64,000 nt of DNA. Origin: Planctomycetota bacterium. GTDB lineage: Bacteria > Planctomycetota > UBA1135 > JADKAF01. A program made the position numbers and the translations under genes. Position 1 is the stretch's first letter, and the number at the start of each line of letters is the position of its first letter. Location: positions 4,650,001 through 4,714,000 of the forward strand of contig JADKAF010000001.1 of NCBI GenBank assembly GCA_016719295.1, in the 5' to 3' direction. The notes under the pieces were generated by a model that was given only the letters and a program-made list of their open reading frames with translations, searched no databases and had not been told where the DNA came from. Below are positions 7,599-15,753 of the stretch, piece after piece.

Positions 7599-9206
7599 TG
7601 CTCTCTATCACGACATCCTGGCATTCCAAGCCCGGATATCCGGCAAGCAGCTCCCAGCCGACACCACGCCGCGCCGTTGCGGCTGACGCGAAGGTGAAAC
7701 GAGATCGACATCGGTCTCTCCTGACGGAGGGTCGATCGTGCTCCGACCCTCCAGCTGCCCCGTCTAGCGATCTCCGCGACCTGGCCGGCTCCTGCGTCGC
7801 TCATGCTGCCGCCTCCTTCGCCACGCAAGCGCCGCAGCCCGTCGCGCGATTCGATTCTATCCGACGCTTCCTGGCCTCCTCCCGTCCCGCCTCGAGCTTG
7901 GCGCTGACCTCTGAGCCGGTCCCGAAGTACATCTCGTCCGGCGTCTGCCCCGAGAAGGCGGCGTGCGGCATCACGGAGTTGTGCTGCTCGATGTAGAACG
8001 CGGCGAGGCGGCGCACAGTCGCGATGGAGTCGAGCTTGTTCAGGAATAACCAGTTGTGCTTCAGGACACGCCACCAGGCCTCGATCATCGAGTTCGAGAA
8101 GGTGACATCGGTCTGGGCGAGAACGCGCTTGATCAGTCCCGATGCGATCAGCGCATCCACGCTCCCGTTGAAGTTCTCGACGCCGCCGTCAGTGAAGAGC
8201 TTCGGTGGCTCACCTGCACCGATGCTCGAGGCCGCAGCCTCGCCCAAGAGGATTGCGGTGCTCGCGACCTCGAAGTGATCGCTAATGCGCCAAGCTAGGA
8301 TTCGCCTCGAGAAGTTGTCGATGATCGCGTGCAGGTAGACCTTGGTTCCGTCGAGCAGGCGGATGATCGTCGTGTCGACGTGCCACAGCTCATTCGGCTT
8401 GGAGGCACGGATTCCGTGGCGAGGTCTCGACGGATGAACCCTCTTCCTCGGACGTCGCCAGCCGTTGCGCTGAATCAGGCGATACCACGTCTGCGCCGAT
8501 ACGAAGGCGCGGCCCATCCGCTGCGCGAGCATCGCGAGCGTTCCCGTGGGCACGTGACGGAACTCCTCCGCGCAGGCCATCTCGCGGATCACGCGAATCT
8601 CGCCAACGGTCAGACTCTGCGGCGACAGCTTCGGGCACGAGCCGCGATCGTCGAGTTCGCACACCGCTCGGGAATGACGCCACGCCCCGAAACGGGAAGC
8701 CGACAGGCCAACGGCTCGCAGTGCCACGCGGATCGGCAGGAACGGTCGCGAGTGATCGACCGCGCGAAGCAGACGGGCCTTGTCCGTGCCCTCCGGGAGT
8801 CGCTGACACTCCAGGCTGGCGCCGACGGACCTGACCAGCGCGACCAGGAGTCGAAGCAAGGCCAGCAGCTTGGCGATCCTTTGACGGAGGCGAAGGACCT
8901 CAGCTCGGAGCTCGCCGGCTTCACGATCCCACTCGTCCAACGTGACCACCGGAGTCGGCGGGCACCGAAGCCAATCGTCGAGAGTCGACCTCGGGATGGA
9001 GAGGCAGGCGACCGACGAGGTGTCCTGAGTACGCCAGACCAGCTCGCGCAGGCGATGGTCGTAGGTGCGCCGGTCGCGGGTGCTCATGAGCTGAGGATCG
9101 CCTGAACGGGCGTGAGGTCAAGGGCGATGGCAGCCCTGCAACCCGCATAGATGCTGGGGTGCCGGACATCCGGACGGAAAAGTGCTGGAGGTCGTGAGAG
9201 GGAGCA
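7599..9206. mobile_element. Insertion sequence with rve-type DDE transposase, about 1.6 kb
   Basis: The element is bounded by imperfect inverted repeats of about 45 bases: the left end begins TGCTCTCTATCACGAC at 7599, and the right end, read on the opposite strand from 9206, begins TGCTCCCTCTCACGAC. Both continue to a TCCGGCA motif. One transposase gene fills the interior on the minus strand. I see no clear target-site duplication: the left neighbour is a truncated copy of the same element and the right flank (AAGCAG) does not match. The family is IS3/IS481-like by its integrase core. Confidence 0.8.
7801..9087 (-). CDS. Transposase with integrase (rve) core
   Basis: The 428-residue protein carries out cut-and-paste or copy-out transposition of the surrounding element. 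The N-terminal 60 residues look like a DNA-binding helix-turn-helix, and residues 60-85 are a leucine-rich coiled coil. A helical HTH_21-like region precedes the integrase core. The DDE residues are visible in HVDTTIIRLLDGTK (first Asp), LFTDGGVENFNG (second Asp) and SNSMIEAWWRVLK (Glu), with spacing normal for rve transposases. A single frame without the usual IS3 frameshift is closer to IS481-like organisation. The frame is complete, so this copy may still be active. Confidence 0.9.
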   Translation of the reverse strand: MSTRDRRTYDHRLRELVWRTQDTSSVACLSIPRSTLDDWLRCPPTPVVTLDEWDREAGELRAEVLRLRQRIAKLLALLRLLVALVRSVGASLECQRLPEGTDKARLLRAVDHSRPFLPIRVALRAVGLSASRFGAWRHSRAVCELDDRGSCPKLSPQSLTVGEIRVIREMACAEEFRHVPTGTLAMLAQRMGRAFVSAQTWYRLIQRNGWRRPRKRVHPSRPRHGIRASKPNELWHVDTTIIRLLDGTKVYLHAIIDNFSRRILAWRISDHFEVASTAILLGEAAASSIGAGEPPKLFTDGGVENFNGSVDALIASGLIKRVLAQTDVTFSNSMIEAWWRVLKHNWLFLNKLDSIATVRRLAAFYIEQHNSVMPHAAFSGQTPDEMYFGTGSEVSAKLEAGREEARKRRIESNRATGCGACVAKEAAA

Positions 9207-9248
9207 AAGCAGTTCCACTCCGATGGTAAGGAGATCGGGCAAGCGTGC

Positions 9249-9722
9249 GTGATCCTGCCGATCCTGCTCGCGCCGCTCTGGTACGTGCTGCTGCAGGAGT
9301 TCCTCCAGCCGCATCGTGGCGCGGGCAACAGCCTCGACGCCTTCGCCCTGGCCCTGCGCGACCTGAGCTGGCATTACTCGATGCTCTGGCGAGCTGAGTT
9401 CCTGATCCTACTCGGCGTCGTCGTGCTGCCGCTCGCGATCGCCGCGCTGATGCTCTACGGAGTGCGAACACGCGGTCGCCACGGCTATGCGTTCACGAGC
9501 TTCGGAGTGGTGCGCATCCGCGGACAAGCCCTGCGCGTGCTACGCTACGAGGATCTGCTCGAGCTGAAGCACGGCCGCCGCGATGTGCCGCGGCATCGCA
9601 TCATCACGGACGAGCTCGAGCTCGTCGCGAAGGATGGGAAGAGCCTCACGCTCTACGGCTTCGGGCTGCTCGCACGGAAGGCGCAGATCGAGGCGCTGCG
9701 GGATCTCGCAGCGCGCGCCTGA
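9249..9722 (+). CDS. Membrane protein with PH-like C-terminal domain, possibly 5'-truncated
   Basis: The 157-residue frame starts at a GTG without a convincing ribosome site, only 43 bases from the right end of the insertion sequence. Two transmembrane segments (ILPILLAPLWYVLLQEF and FLILLGVVVLPLAIAALMLY) are followed by a beta-rich cytosolic domain (residues 80-157) resembling bacterial PH-like domains (YAFTSFGVVRIRG, DELELVAKDGKSLTLYGFG). Upstream codons in the same frame (SDGKEIGQAC) read smoothly into the protein, so the original start was probably lost when the element inserted. Function unknown. Confidence 0.6.
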   Translation: MILPILLAPLWYVLLQEFLQPHRGAGNSLDAFALALRDLSWHYSMLWRAEFLILLGVVVLPLAIAALMLYGVRTRGRHGYAFTSFGVVRIRGQALRVLRYEDLLELKHGRRDVPRHRIITDELELVAKDGKSLTLYGFGLLARKAQIEALRDLAARA

Positions 9723-9805
9723 GGCGGAGGATCCCCCTCGTTACCCGTTGGCCGGTCACAGCTCGAATCCCAAGTACAGCTCCGCTGCACCTTCTCGCTC
9801 CTCAT

Positions 9806-10990
9806 CTATGGCCGCCGCAGCTGCGCTGGCTGAACTCCGGCGACGAGCGTCTCGAGCAAGCGCTCTACCGCAGCGAAGATCCGCTCCCGATCGTGACGCT
9901 CCTCGATCCACGAGCGCGCGCGAGCGACGCAGGCCGCCGCGTGCCCGCTCGCGATCCACGCCGGGAGGATCTCCGCGATTCGCCACGGCGGCTCGGGCGA
10001 TAGCACCAGCCCGCGCGGCGCTTCCTGCGCGTGCGAGATCGCTGCGCCCTCCACGCCCAACAGCTCGCCATTACCTCCGACAGCCGTCGCGATCACCGGG
10101 AGCCCGAGGGCCATGGCTTCGAGGAGGGTGTGCGACAGACCTTCGTAGCGCGAGGTCAGAATCAGCGCGGTCGCGCGACGCATCTCGGCATGAACGCGCG
10201 CGCTCGGCTGGGCTCCGAGGAAATCGACGCGGAACGCGAGGCCGAGCGCCATGGCGCGCGCTTCGAGGGCAGCCCGTAGCGGACCGTCGCCGACGATGAC
10301 GAGGCGCCACGGCTCGGGCAGGAGCGCGAGCTCGGCGAGCAGCTCGGCGACGCGCTTCCACGCGACGAGGCGCGCCACTACGAGCAGCGTGGCGGGCTCG
10401 CGAGAGAGAGCAGGAGCGAGCGCGGCCAAGTCGCCGTGGAACGGATTGTCGATGCGCACGATGCGCCGCGGCTCGACGCCGTACTCTTCGATCACCCCGC
10501 GCAAGTAATCGCTCGGCGCGACGAGACAGCGGAAGGTGCGCCACCAGCGGCGCTGCGCGCGCGCGACGAGCGCTCCGCGCAGCCCTTGCTTGCCGCGGCG
10601 GAAGGCATCGGGCTCGAGCGCGCTCCAGCCGAAGCGGCTCGAGAGCTCCCAGGCCGCGTCGATCATCACACGCAGCGCGCCGGGCTTCCCGGTGCGGCGC
10701 AGCGCGCGCGCGAGCGGCGCCGCCAGATGGTCCGAGGAGAACGCGACGTCGGCCCAGCGCAGCTCGTGCTCGAGTCTGCCCGCGAGCCGCCCGTAGCGGT
10801 GCGGCAGGAAGCTACGCCGCACCGTGCGCACCTCGAATCCGTGCTCCAGCGCGAGCGCATCGCGCGGACCGAAGGAGACGAGGCGCACCTCGTGGCCGCG
10901 CCGCGACAGCCACGCGGCGAGCGAAGCGGAGTAGATCGCGGGACCGCCGAGCTCGGGAGGGAGGACCGGGCTCGTGAGCAGGATGCGCAC
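9806..10990 (-). CDS. GT4-type glycosyltransferase
   Basis: This 394-residue retaining glycosyltransferase (GT-B fold) probably transfers a sugar from a nucleotide sugar to an envelope glycan. The N-terminal Rossmann half starts MRILLTSPVLPPELGGPAIY with the glycine-rich loop of GT4 proteins. The C-terminal donor-binding half has TLLVVARLVAWKR (a variant of the GRL..KG motif), the strand LVIVGDGP, and SRYEGLSHTLLEAMALGLPVI, the E(x7)E motif region. The start is a GTG. It follows purF by 41 bases and may share its transcript. Acceptor and donor cannot be read from sequence. Confidence 0.85.
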   Translation of the reverse strand: MRILLTSPVLPPELGGPAIYSASLAAWLSRRGHEVRLVSFGPRDALALEHGFEVRTVRRSFLPHRYGRLAGRLEHELRWADVAFSSDHLAAPLARALRRTGKPGALRVMIDAAWELSSRFGWSALEPDAFRRGKQGLRGALVARAQRRWWRTFRCLVAPSDYLRGVIEEYGVEPRRIVRIDNPFHGDLAALAPALSREPATLLVVARLVAWKRVAELLAELALLPEPWRLVIVGDGPLRAALEARAMALGLAFRVDFLGAQPSARVHAEMRRATALILTSRYEGLSHTLLEAMALGLPVIATAVGGNGELLGVEGAAISHAQEAPRGLVLSPEPPWRIAEILPAWIASGHAAACVARARSWIEERHDRERIFAAVERLLETLVAGVQPAQLRRP

Positions 10991-11007
10991 CGCGCGTGCC
11001 GCGTCAG

Positions 11008-11040
11008 GCGGAGTCGACGCCGCTCGCGGCGTTACTCCGC
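11008..11040. terminator. Hairpin over the purF stop codon
   Basis: The left arm 11008-11023 and right arm 11026-11040 pair almost completely (one bulged base and one mismatch), with a two-base loop. It overlaps the purF TAA and precedes the glycosyltransferase start. There is no U-run, so it may attenuate or protect the transcript rather than terminate it fully. Confidence 0.35.
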
Positions 11041-12504
11041 GCCCTGCGAGGCCATGCGTTCGTCCTCGATCGCGCCCAGCATCTCCTCGGTGATGTCACC
11101 CGTCGGATACTTGCCGTCGAAGCACGCCGTGCAGAACTTCTCGACCTTCTCGTTGCCGCGCTTCGCGCAGGACTCCATCGACTCCTGCTTCAGGTAGTAG
11201 AGGTAGTCGACGCCGATCTCCTGCGCCACCTCGTCGATGGTGCGGTTCTTCGCGATGAAGTCCTTCTTCGTCGACATGTCGATCCCGTAGGGGCACGGGT
11301 AGATGAGCGGCGAGGAGGTGAGCGCGAGGTAGACCTTGCGCGCACCGGCCGCGCGCGCCATCTCCACGATCTTGCGCGAGGTGTTGCCCCGCACGAGCGA
11401 GTCGTCGACGAGCAGCACGTCCTTGCCTTGGAACTCGATCTGGATCGGGTTCAGCTTGCGGCGGATCGAGGATCGGCGGCTGTTGTTGTCGGGCATGATG
11501 AAGGTCCGCCCGATGTAGCGGTTCTTCACCAGCGCTTCCCGGTAGGGGACCCCGAGCTCCTGCGCCATCGCCTGCGCGGCGTCGCGCGCGCTGTCCGGGA
11601 TCGGGATCACGACGTCGGGCCGCGGGGCGCCGGCGTCCTTCCACTCGGCGGCGAGCTTCGTGCCGAAGCGGGTGCGCGTCTTGTAGACCGACACGTTGTC
11701 GAGCATCGAGTCGGGGCGCGCGAAGTAGACGAGCTCGAAGATGCAGGGACGATGCGGCTTCGTCGCGACCTTGACGAAGTACGGCTCCTGACCGTTCTGG
11801 ATCCACATCGCCTCGCCGGCTTCGAGGTCGCGCATCAGCTCGAAGCCGATCACATCGAGCACGACGCTCTCGGAGGCCGCGGCGTACTCGACCTCGCCCG
11901 TCGCGGGGTTCACGCGTTTGCCGACGACGATCGGCTTGATGCCGAACGGATCTCGGAAGGCGAAGAAGCCCTGCTCGGGCACGAAGCCCACCACCGAGTA
12001 GGCGCCCTTCACCTTCTCGAACACCGAGCGAACCGCGTGCTCGAAGTTCGCCCGCGAGATGCGGCGCGCGCAGCCCTGCTCGAGGATGTCCTGCGCGAAC
12101 ACGTACAGGATCGCCTCGAGATCGCACGAGGAACTCATGCGGATCTCGTGCTCGATGAAGTACTTGTTCTTCAGCTCGAGGAAGTTCGTGACGTTCCCGT
12201 TGTGGGCCATCGCGAGGCCGAACGGGAAGTGCATCATGAACGGCTGGATGTCCTCCTCGGAGCCCGTGCCGACTGTCGGATAGCGCACATGGCCGACGCC
12301 GACATGGCCCGTGAGCCTCGCGACGTTCTTCTCTTGGAAGACATCGCGCACGAGGCCCATCCCGCGCTTCACCTGCAGGTGGCTCGCGAAGGTCACGGCG
12401 CCGGAGGCGTCCTGTCCGCGATGCTGGATCGCCAGGAGCCCTTCGTAGATGTCGCGGAAGACGTCCGCGCCCTTCGAGCCGACGATGCCGATGAATCCGC
12501 ACAT
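11032..12504 (-). CDS. purF: Amidophosphoribosyltransferase
   Basis: PurF catalyses the first committed step of purine synthesis, glutamine + PRPP to 5-phosphoribosylamine. The 490-residue protein begins MCGFIGIVG, with the nucleophilic cysteine at position 2 exposed after Met removal (Ntn-hydrolase domain, residues 1-240). The C-terminal PRTase domain carries the PRPP loop VLLVDDSLVRGNTS. Cysteines in RPCIFE, YPCPYGIDMS and FCTACFDGKYPTG match the [4Fe-4S] ligands of the Bacillus-type enzyme, so an iron-sulfur, oxygen-sensitive form is likely. The frame is intact and of normal length. It lies 42 bases below the CPBP gene. Confidence 0.97.
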   Translation of the reverse strand: MCGFIGIVGSKGADVFRDIYEGLLAIQHRGQDASGAVTFASHLQVKRGMGLVRDVFQEKNVARLTGHVGVGHVRYPTVGTGSEEDIQPFMMHFPFGLAMAHNGNVTNFLELKNKYFIEHEIRMSSSCDLEAILYVFAQDILEQGCARRISRANFEHAVRSVFEKVKGAYSVVGFVPEQGFFAFRDPFGIKPIVVGKRVNPATGEVEYAAASESVVLDVIGFELMRDLEAGEAMWIQNGQEPYFVKVATKPHRPCIFELVYFARPDSMLDNVSVYKTRTRFGTKLAAEWKDAGAPRPDVVIPIPDSARDAAQAMAQELGVPYREALVKNRYIGRTFIMPDNNSRRSSIRRKLNPIQIEFQGKDVLLVDDSLVRGNTSRKIVEMARAAGARKVYLALTSSPLIYPCPYGIDMSTKKDFIAKNRTIDEVAQEIGVDYLYYLKQESMESCAKRGNEKVEKFCTACFDGKYPTGDITEEMLGAIEDERMASQGAE

Positions 12505-12546
12505 GAGCGTAGAGAGCCTCGTTGCCCCGGTAGAGGGCCGGAGATT

Positions 12547-13164
12547 CTACCCGCGGCGTGGCGCGCTTTTCCCGCGCGAATCCGGGGAGCCCGGTGTGCG
12601 CAGCTCGCCACGCGCGGCGAGCCAGCTCAGGCCCATGTAGTTCACGGTGACGTGCGCCACGATCGCGGCGAGGAGGTTCTCGGTGTGCGCCGTCGCGAAC
12701 GCGAAGGCGGCCCCGGCGACGCCGGCCCAGAGAGCCCATGCGCCGAAGCGCGCGCTCGGGCCGAGATGCGCCGCCGCGAAGAGCAGGGTTGCCGCCGTCG
12801 GGCCGAGCGCCGGCTGCAGCACCCCGCGGAACAGCAGCTCCTCGGCGACCCCGCTCGCGATCGCCAGCTTCGACGCCGTGGCCGCCGACAACGGGCCGAT
12901 GGCCTCGGCGAGCTCGAGCTCCAAGCGGTTCATCGCCGGCACGACGCGCACGAGCACGCGGCTCGCCACCGTGAGGCTCAAGCCGAGACCGAGGCCCAGG
13001 ATGAGATCGGTGCGCAGCGAGCGATCGTCGAGCAGGCGCTCGAGGACACCGGCCGCACCGTGCTGAAGCAGCAGGACCCCGCCGCACGCGAGCACCAGCA
13101 AGGCATAGAAGCGCGTGGCGAGCTTGGACGTGTCGAGCTCGCGCGCGGCGTCGTCAGCAACCAT
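12547..13164 (-). CDS. CPBP-family intramembrane metalloprotease
   Basis: This 205-residue integral membrane protein belongs to the CPBP/Rce1 family (CAAX-protease and bacteriocin-processing). The catalytic set is present: EE at 108-109 with R113 (EELLFRG), H133 (FAAAHLG) and HxxxN at 171-175 (HVTVN). Five or six hydrophobic segments fill the rest. It lies between signal peptidase I (22 bases upstream) and purF. The link with the signal peptidase suggests a membrane-protein processing role, but the substrate is unknown. Confidence 0.85.
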   Translation of the reverse strand: MVADDAARELDTSKLATRFYALLVLACGGVLLLQHGAAGVLERLLDDRSLRTDLILGLGLGLSLTVASRVLVRVVPAMNRLELELAEAIGPLSAATASKLAIASGVAEELLFRGVLQPALGPTAATLLFAAAHLGPSARFGAWALWAGVAGAAFAFATAHTENLLAAIVAHVTVNYMGLSWLAARGELRTPGSPDSRGKSAPRRG

Positions 13165-13185
13165 GGGCTCCGCACTCCCCTGGCT

Positions 13186-14334
13186 TCATCGCAGCCATCG
13201 ACGCCTCGATCCCGGATGGAGGACGGCGAGAACGCGCCCGAGCAGATCGCCGCGCGCGACGTCGCCGTCGGAGAGCGAGTCGCGCGAGTCCTCGGCGTGA
13301 TCGCCGAGCACGAAGAAGTGCGCGGGTCCGACCCGATGGCGCGCCGAGGTACCGTCGGCGCTGCGCGGGTCCACGTGATGTAGGTCGCGCCGCACGCGGC
13401 AGCGGGCCAGCTCGAGTCCAGCTCCGAGGAGCTCGAGGTCGAGCTCCAGAGCTCCGGGGGTCGAGCGCGCGAGGTCGCCCGTGTTCTCCTCGTGCATCTC
13501 GAAGGCGCGGGTGAGCTCGAGCGGGCCGCTGGCGTTCAACGTCCAGACGCCGTCCAGGCGGCGCAGAACCAGCCGCAGCTCCTGGCCCGCGCTCCACGCG
13601 AAGCTCGCGTCCGCGTACAGCCCCTCCTGCTCGTGGATCCGGAGCGCCAGCGTCGACTGGCCGGCCGCGCCGATGCGCGCGATGACGAGCTCGCAGAGCG
13701 CCGCCCCTCCGCGCTCCCAACGGATCGCGGAGCGTCCGTCACCGGTCGGGCCGGTGAGCGAGAGCGAGAGCTCGACATCGCGCAGATCGTAGCTTCCCGC
13801 GCGCCAAGCCCCGTCGTCGACGCGGTAGTCGCTGCGAACGGGCCGCGAGCGCCAGCGAACGGCCGCGCCCTGCGGGAGCGCTGGCGCGCCGCTCCCTTCC
13901 GCCGACGCCATGCGGCGCCAGTACCCGCGTTCCCCTTCGTAGGGATGCTGCCCCGCATCGAAGAGCAGCACCGCGCAGCGCTCCCACTCCGCCTCGGATT
14001 TGCGCCAGAGCCGATCGTCGACGTAGAGGTCCCCGCCGAGAAGCTGCACCGTCTCGCCGGAGAGCCCGTGGATCCTCTTCGTCCGCAGCGAGCCGTCGCC
14101 GGCGCCGCGGAAGACCGCGATGTCGAAGCGGGCCGGTGCGCCGAAGAAGTAACCCGCGCGGTCGATGAGCAGCAGATCTCCCGCGCGCCCTTGCGGATCG
14201 CGCCCGAAGAGCGTGGGCTCCATCGACCCCGTGCTCACGGTGCGCAGATCGAACGCGAGGATCAGCCCCACGGCGAGCGCGAGCAGGAGGGCGCCCGCGA
14301 GCAGCCGGCGTCGGAGCTTGGTGGTGAAGATCAT
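13186..14334 (-). CDS. lepB: Signal peptidase I with a large internal insertion
   Basis: It removes signal peptides from exported proteins at the periplasmic face. I chose the ATG at 14334 (382 residues) over a TTG 87 bases earlier because the membrane anchor (residues 11-30) directly follows it. Box B STGSMEPTL carries the nucleophile Ser37; the box D region has the general base Lys86 (LRTKRIHGLSGETVQ); box E is near the C-terminus (FFVLGDHAEDSRDS). Between boxes D and E lie about 200 extra residues (roughly 135-330) that are beta-rich (LSLSLTGPTGDGRSAIRW, ELRLVLRRLDGVWTLN) and resemble a LamG/concanavalin-type sandwich. Typical bacterial enzymes lack this. It is the first gene of the run to purF. 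Confidence 0.9.
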   Translation of the reverse strand: MIFTTKLRRRLLAGALLLALAVGLILAFDLRTVSTGSMEPTLFGRDPQGRAGDLLLIDRAGYFFGAPARFDIAVFRGAGDGSLRTKRIHGLSGETVQLLGGDLYVDDRLWRKSEAEWERCAVLLFDAGQHPYEGERGYWRRMASAEGSGAPALPQGAAVRWRSRPVRSDYRVDDGAWRAGSYDLRDVELSLSLTGPTGDGRSAIRWERGGAALCELVIARIGAAGQSTLALRIHEQEGLYADASFAWSAGQELRLVLRRLDGVWTLNASGPLELTRAFEMHEENTGDLARSTPGALELDLELLGAGLELARCRVRRDLHHVDPRSADGTSARHRVGPAHFFVLGDHAEDSRDSLSDGDVARGDLLGRVLAVLHPGSRRRWLR

Positions 14335-14468
14335 CGGGAGATGCGGGCCCCGCGCGGCGCGGCGCAGCAGGAGAATCGCTCCCGCCGCCTCCGTCCACCC
14401 CGAGCCGAGCCTTGTCGCCAAGTCGGGGTAGGGCCCATCATGGGCCCGGTCCCTGCGGAAGCTCGACG

Positions 14469-15602
14469 ATGTCCTCCGACTCCCGAACGCTCGCGGCCTG
14501 GAAGCGCCTGCTCGATGCGTGCGATCTGCTCGCCGCCGCGCTGAGGGCCCGTGAGGAGCGCGGGGGCGGTGCCGCGGAGGACGGCGCCTCCGAGCGTCGG
14601 GCGGCGGCGCTCGACGCGGCGCGCGCCGAGGAGCTCGACGCCGCGTTCGCGCCCGTCGACTCGGGCGACGTCGGTCTGGCCGACGCCTCCGACCGGCTGA
14701 TCGTCGCGCTCCTCGTGCAGCGCCACGTAGCGTCGAAGTCGCCGAGCGCGGGGGTGCGCGAGCTGCTCGGCCTCCTCGCCGACTCGACCTTCGAACGCCT
14801 CGAATGGACCGCGCGCTTCCGCGCCGATCGCCCGCTCGCGCGCAGCGGCCTCGTCGCCATCGACCCCGAGCGCGAGGGAGCCGACCCGCTCGACGCGAGC
14901 TGTCGCCTCTCCGGCGATGGCATCCGGCGCCTCCTCCTGGGCTCCGCGGCCGCCGCGGAGGACAAGAGCGAGAAGATCGCGGACGAGGGCGAGCTGCTCG
15001 CGCGCCTCCAGGAGCTCACGGGCCTCTACGAGCGCCGCGCCTCACGCCTTTTCGAGCGCAACGACAAGTCCCCGAGCCCCGCCGGCCCGGAGAGCGAGAA
15101 GCTCGACGAGAAGGACGAAGCGCGCATCGACGCTCTCGAGCTCTGCTTCGAGGACCTGCTCGCCGAGTCGGCCGCGCTGCCCTTCCGCTCGCCCCTGCTC
15201 GAGCTCGCGCGCAAGCTGCGCCTGAACTTCGAGGAGACCTTTCTGGTCGGCTACCTGCTCCTGAGCGAGCTCATCGACGGCGACCCGTGGCAGTCCGCGG
15301 CGCGCTCGCTCTGCCTGCTGGCGGATTCGGAGGTCGCGCTCTGGGACCTGCGGCGCCTTCTCGAGGCCGATGCGCCGCTGCGCAAGCACGGCCTGATCGT
15401 GCTCGAAGAGCTGATCGACGGCCGCCCGCTCTCCGCCGACATCGGACTCTCGACCTGGCTCGTGCAGCGCCTGACTGCCGACGCCGAGAGCACGATCCAG
15501 CCCGACGAGCGCATCGACTTCCACCTCTACCTGAAGGACCTCGGCGACTCGGAGTCGTTCTTCCGCCGGCTCGACGCGGAGAAGGGACGCGAGGAGCACT
15601 GA
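14469..15602 (+). CDS. Uncharacterised helical protein, winged-helix-like C-terminus
   Basis: The 377-residue protein starts MSSDSRTLAAWKRLLDACDL. It is soluble and very helical. A segment around residues 240-300 (LELARKLRLNFEETFLVGYLLLSELIDGD) resembles the N-terminal module of certain AAA ATPases, in which a helical/winged-helix region precedes the ATPase domain, but no Walker motif follows. It is transcribed divergently from the signal peptidase gene and ends 151 bases before the aldolase gene. Function unknown; it may be a free-standing adaptor. Confidence 0.75.
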   Translation: MSSDSRTLAAWKRLLDACDLLAAALRAREERGGGAAEDGASERRAAALDAARAEELDAAFAPVDSGDVGLADASDRLIVALLVQRHVASKSPSAGVRELLGLLADSTFERLEWTARFRADRPLARSGLVAIDPEREGADPLDASCRLSGDGIRRLLLGSAAAAEDKSEKIADEGELLARLQELTGLYERRASRLFERNDKSPSPAGPESEKLDEKDEARIDALELCFEDLLAESAALPFRSPLLELARKLRLNFEETFLVGYLLLSELIDGDPWQSAARSLCLLADSEVALWDLRRLLEADAPLRKHGLIVLEELIDGRPLSADIGLSTWLVQRLTADAESTIQPDERIDFHLYLKDLGDSESFFRRLDAEKGREEH

Positions 15603-15753
15603 GACTCCGCTAGGCGCGAGCCGAGGCTCAGCTGGGCGCGAGCCGGGGTTCCGCGAGGCGCGCGCCGGGCTCCCCACCGGAACCCGGCCGTGATACCGTG
15701 CGCGCGCACCCCTGGTCCCCGGCTCCACGCCGTCCCCTGCTCCGCGCCCATCG

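Noticed and set aside
10996..13383. 795-codon plus-strand open frame opposite purF and its neighbour
   Set aside because: Antisense shadow of purF and the CPBP gene in a high-GC genome; no ribosome site and no protein-like features.
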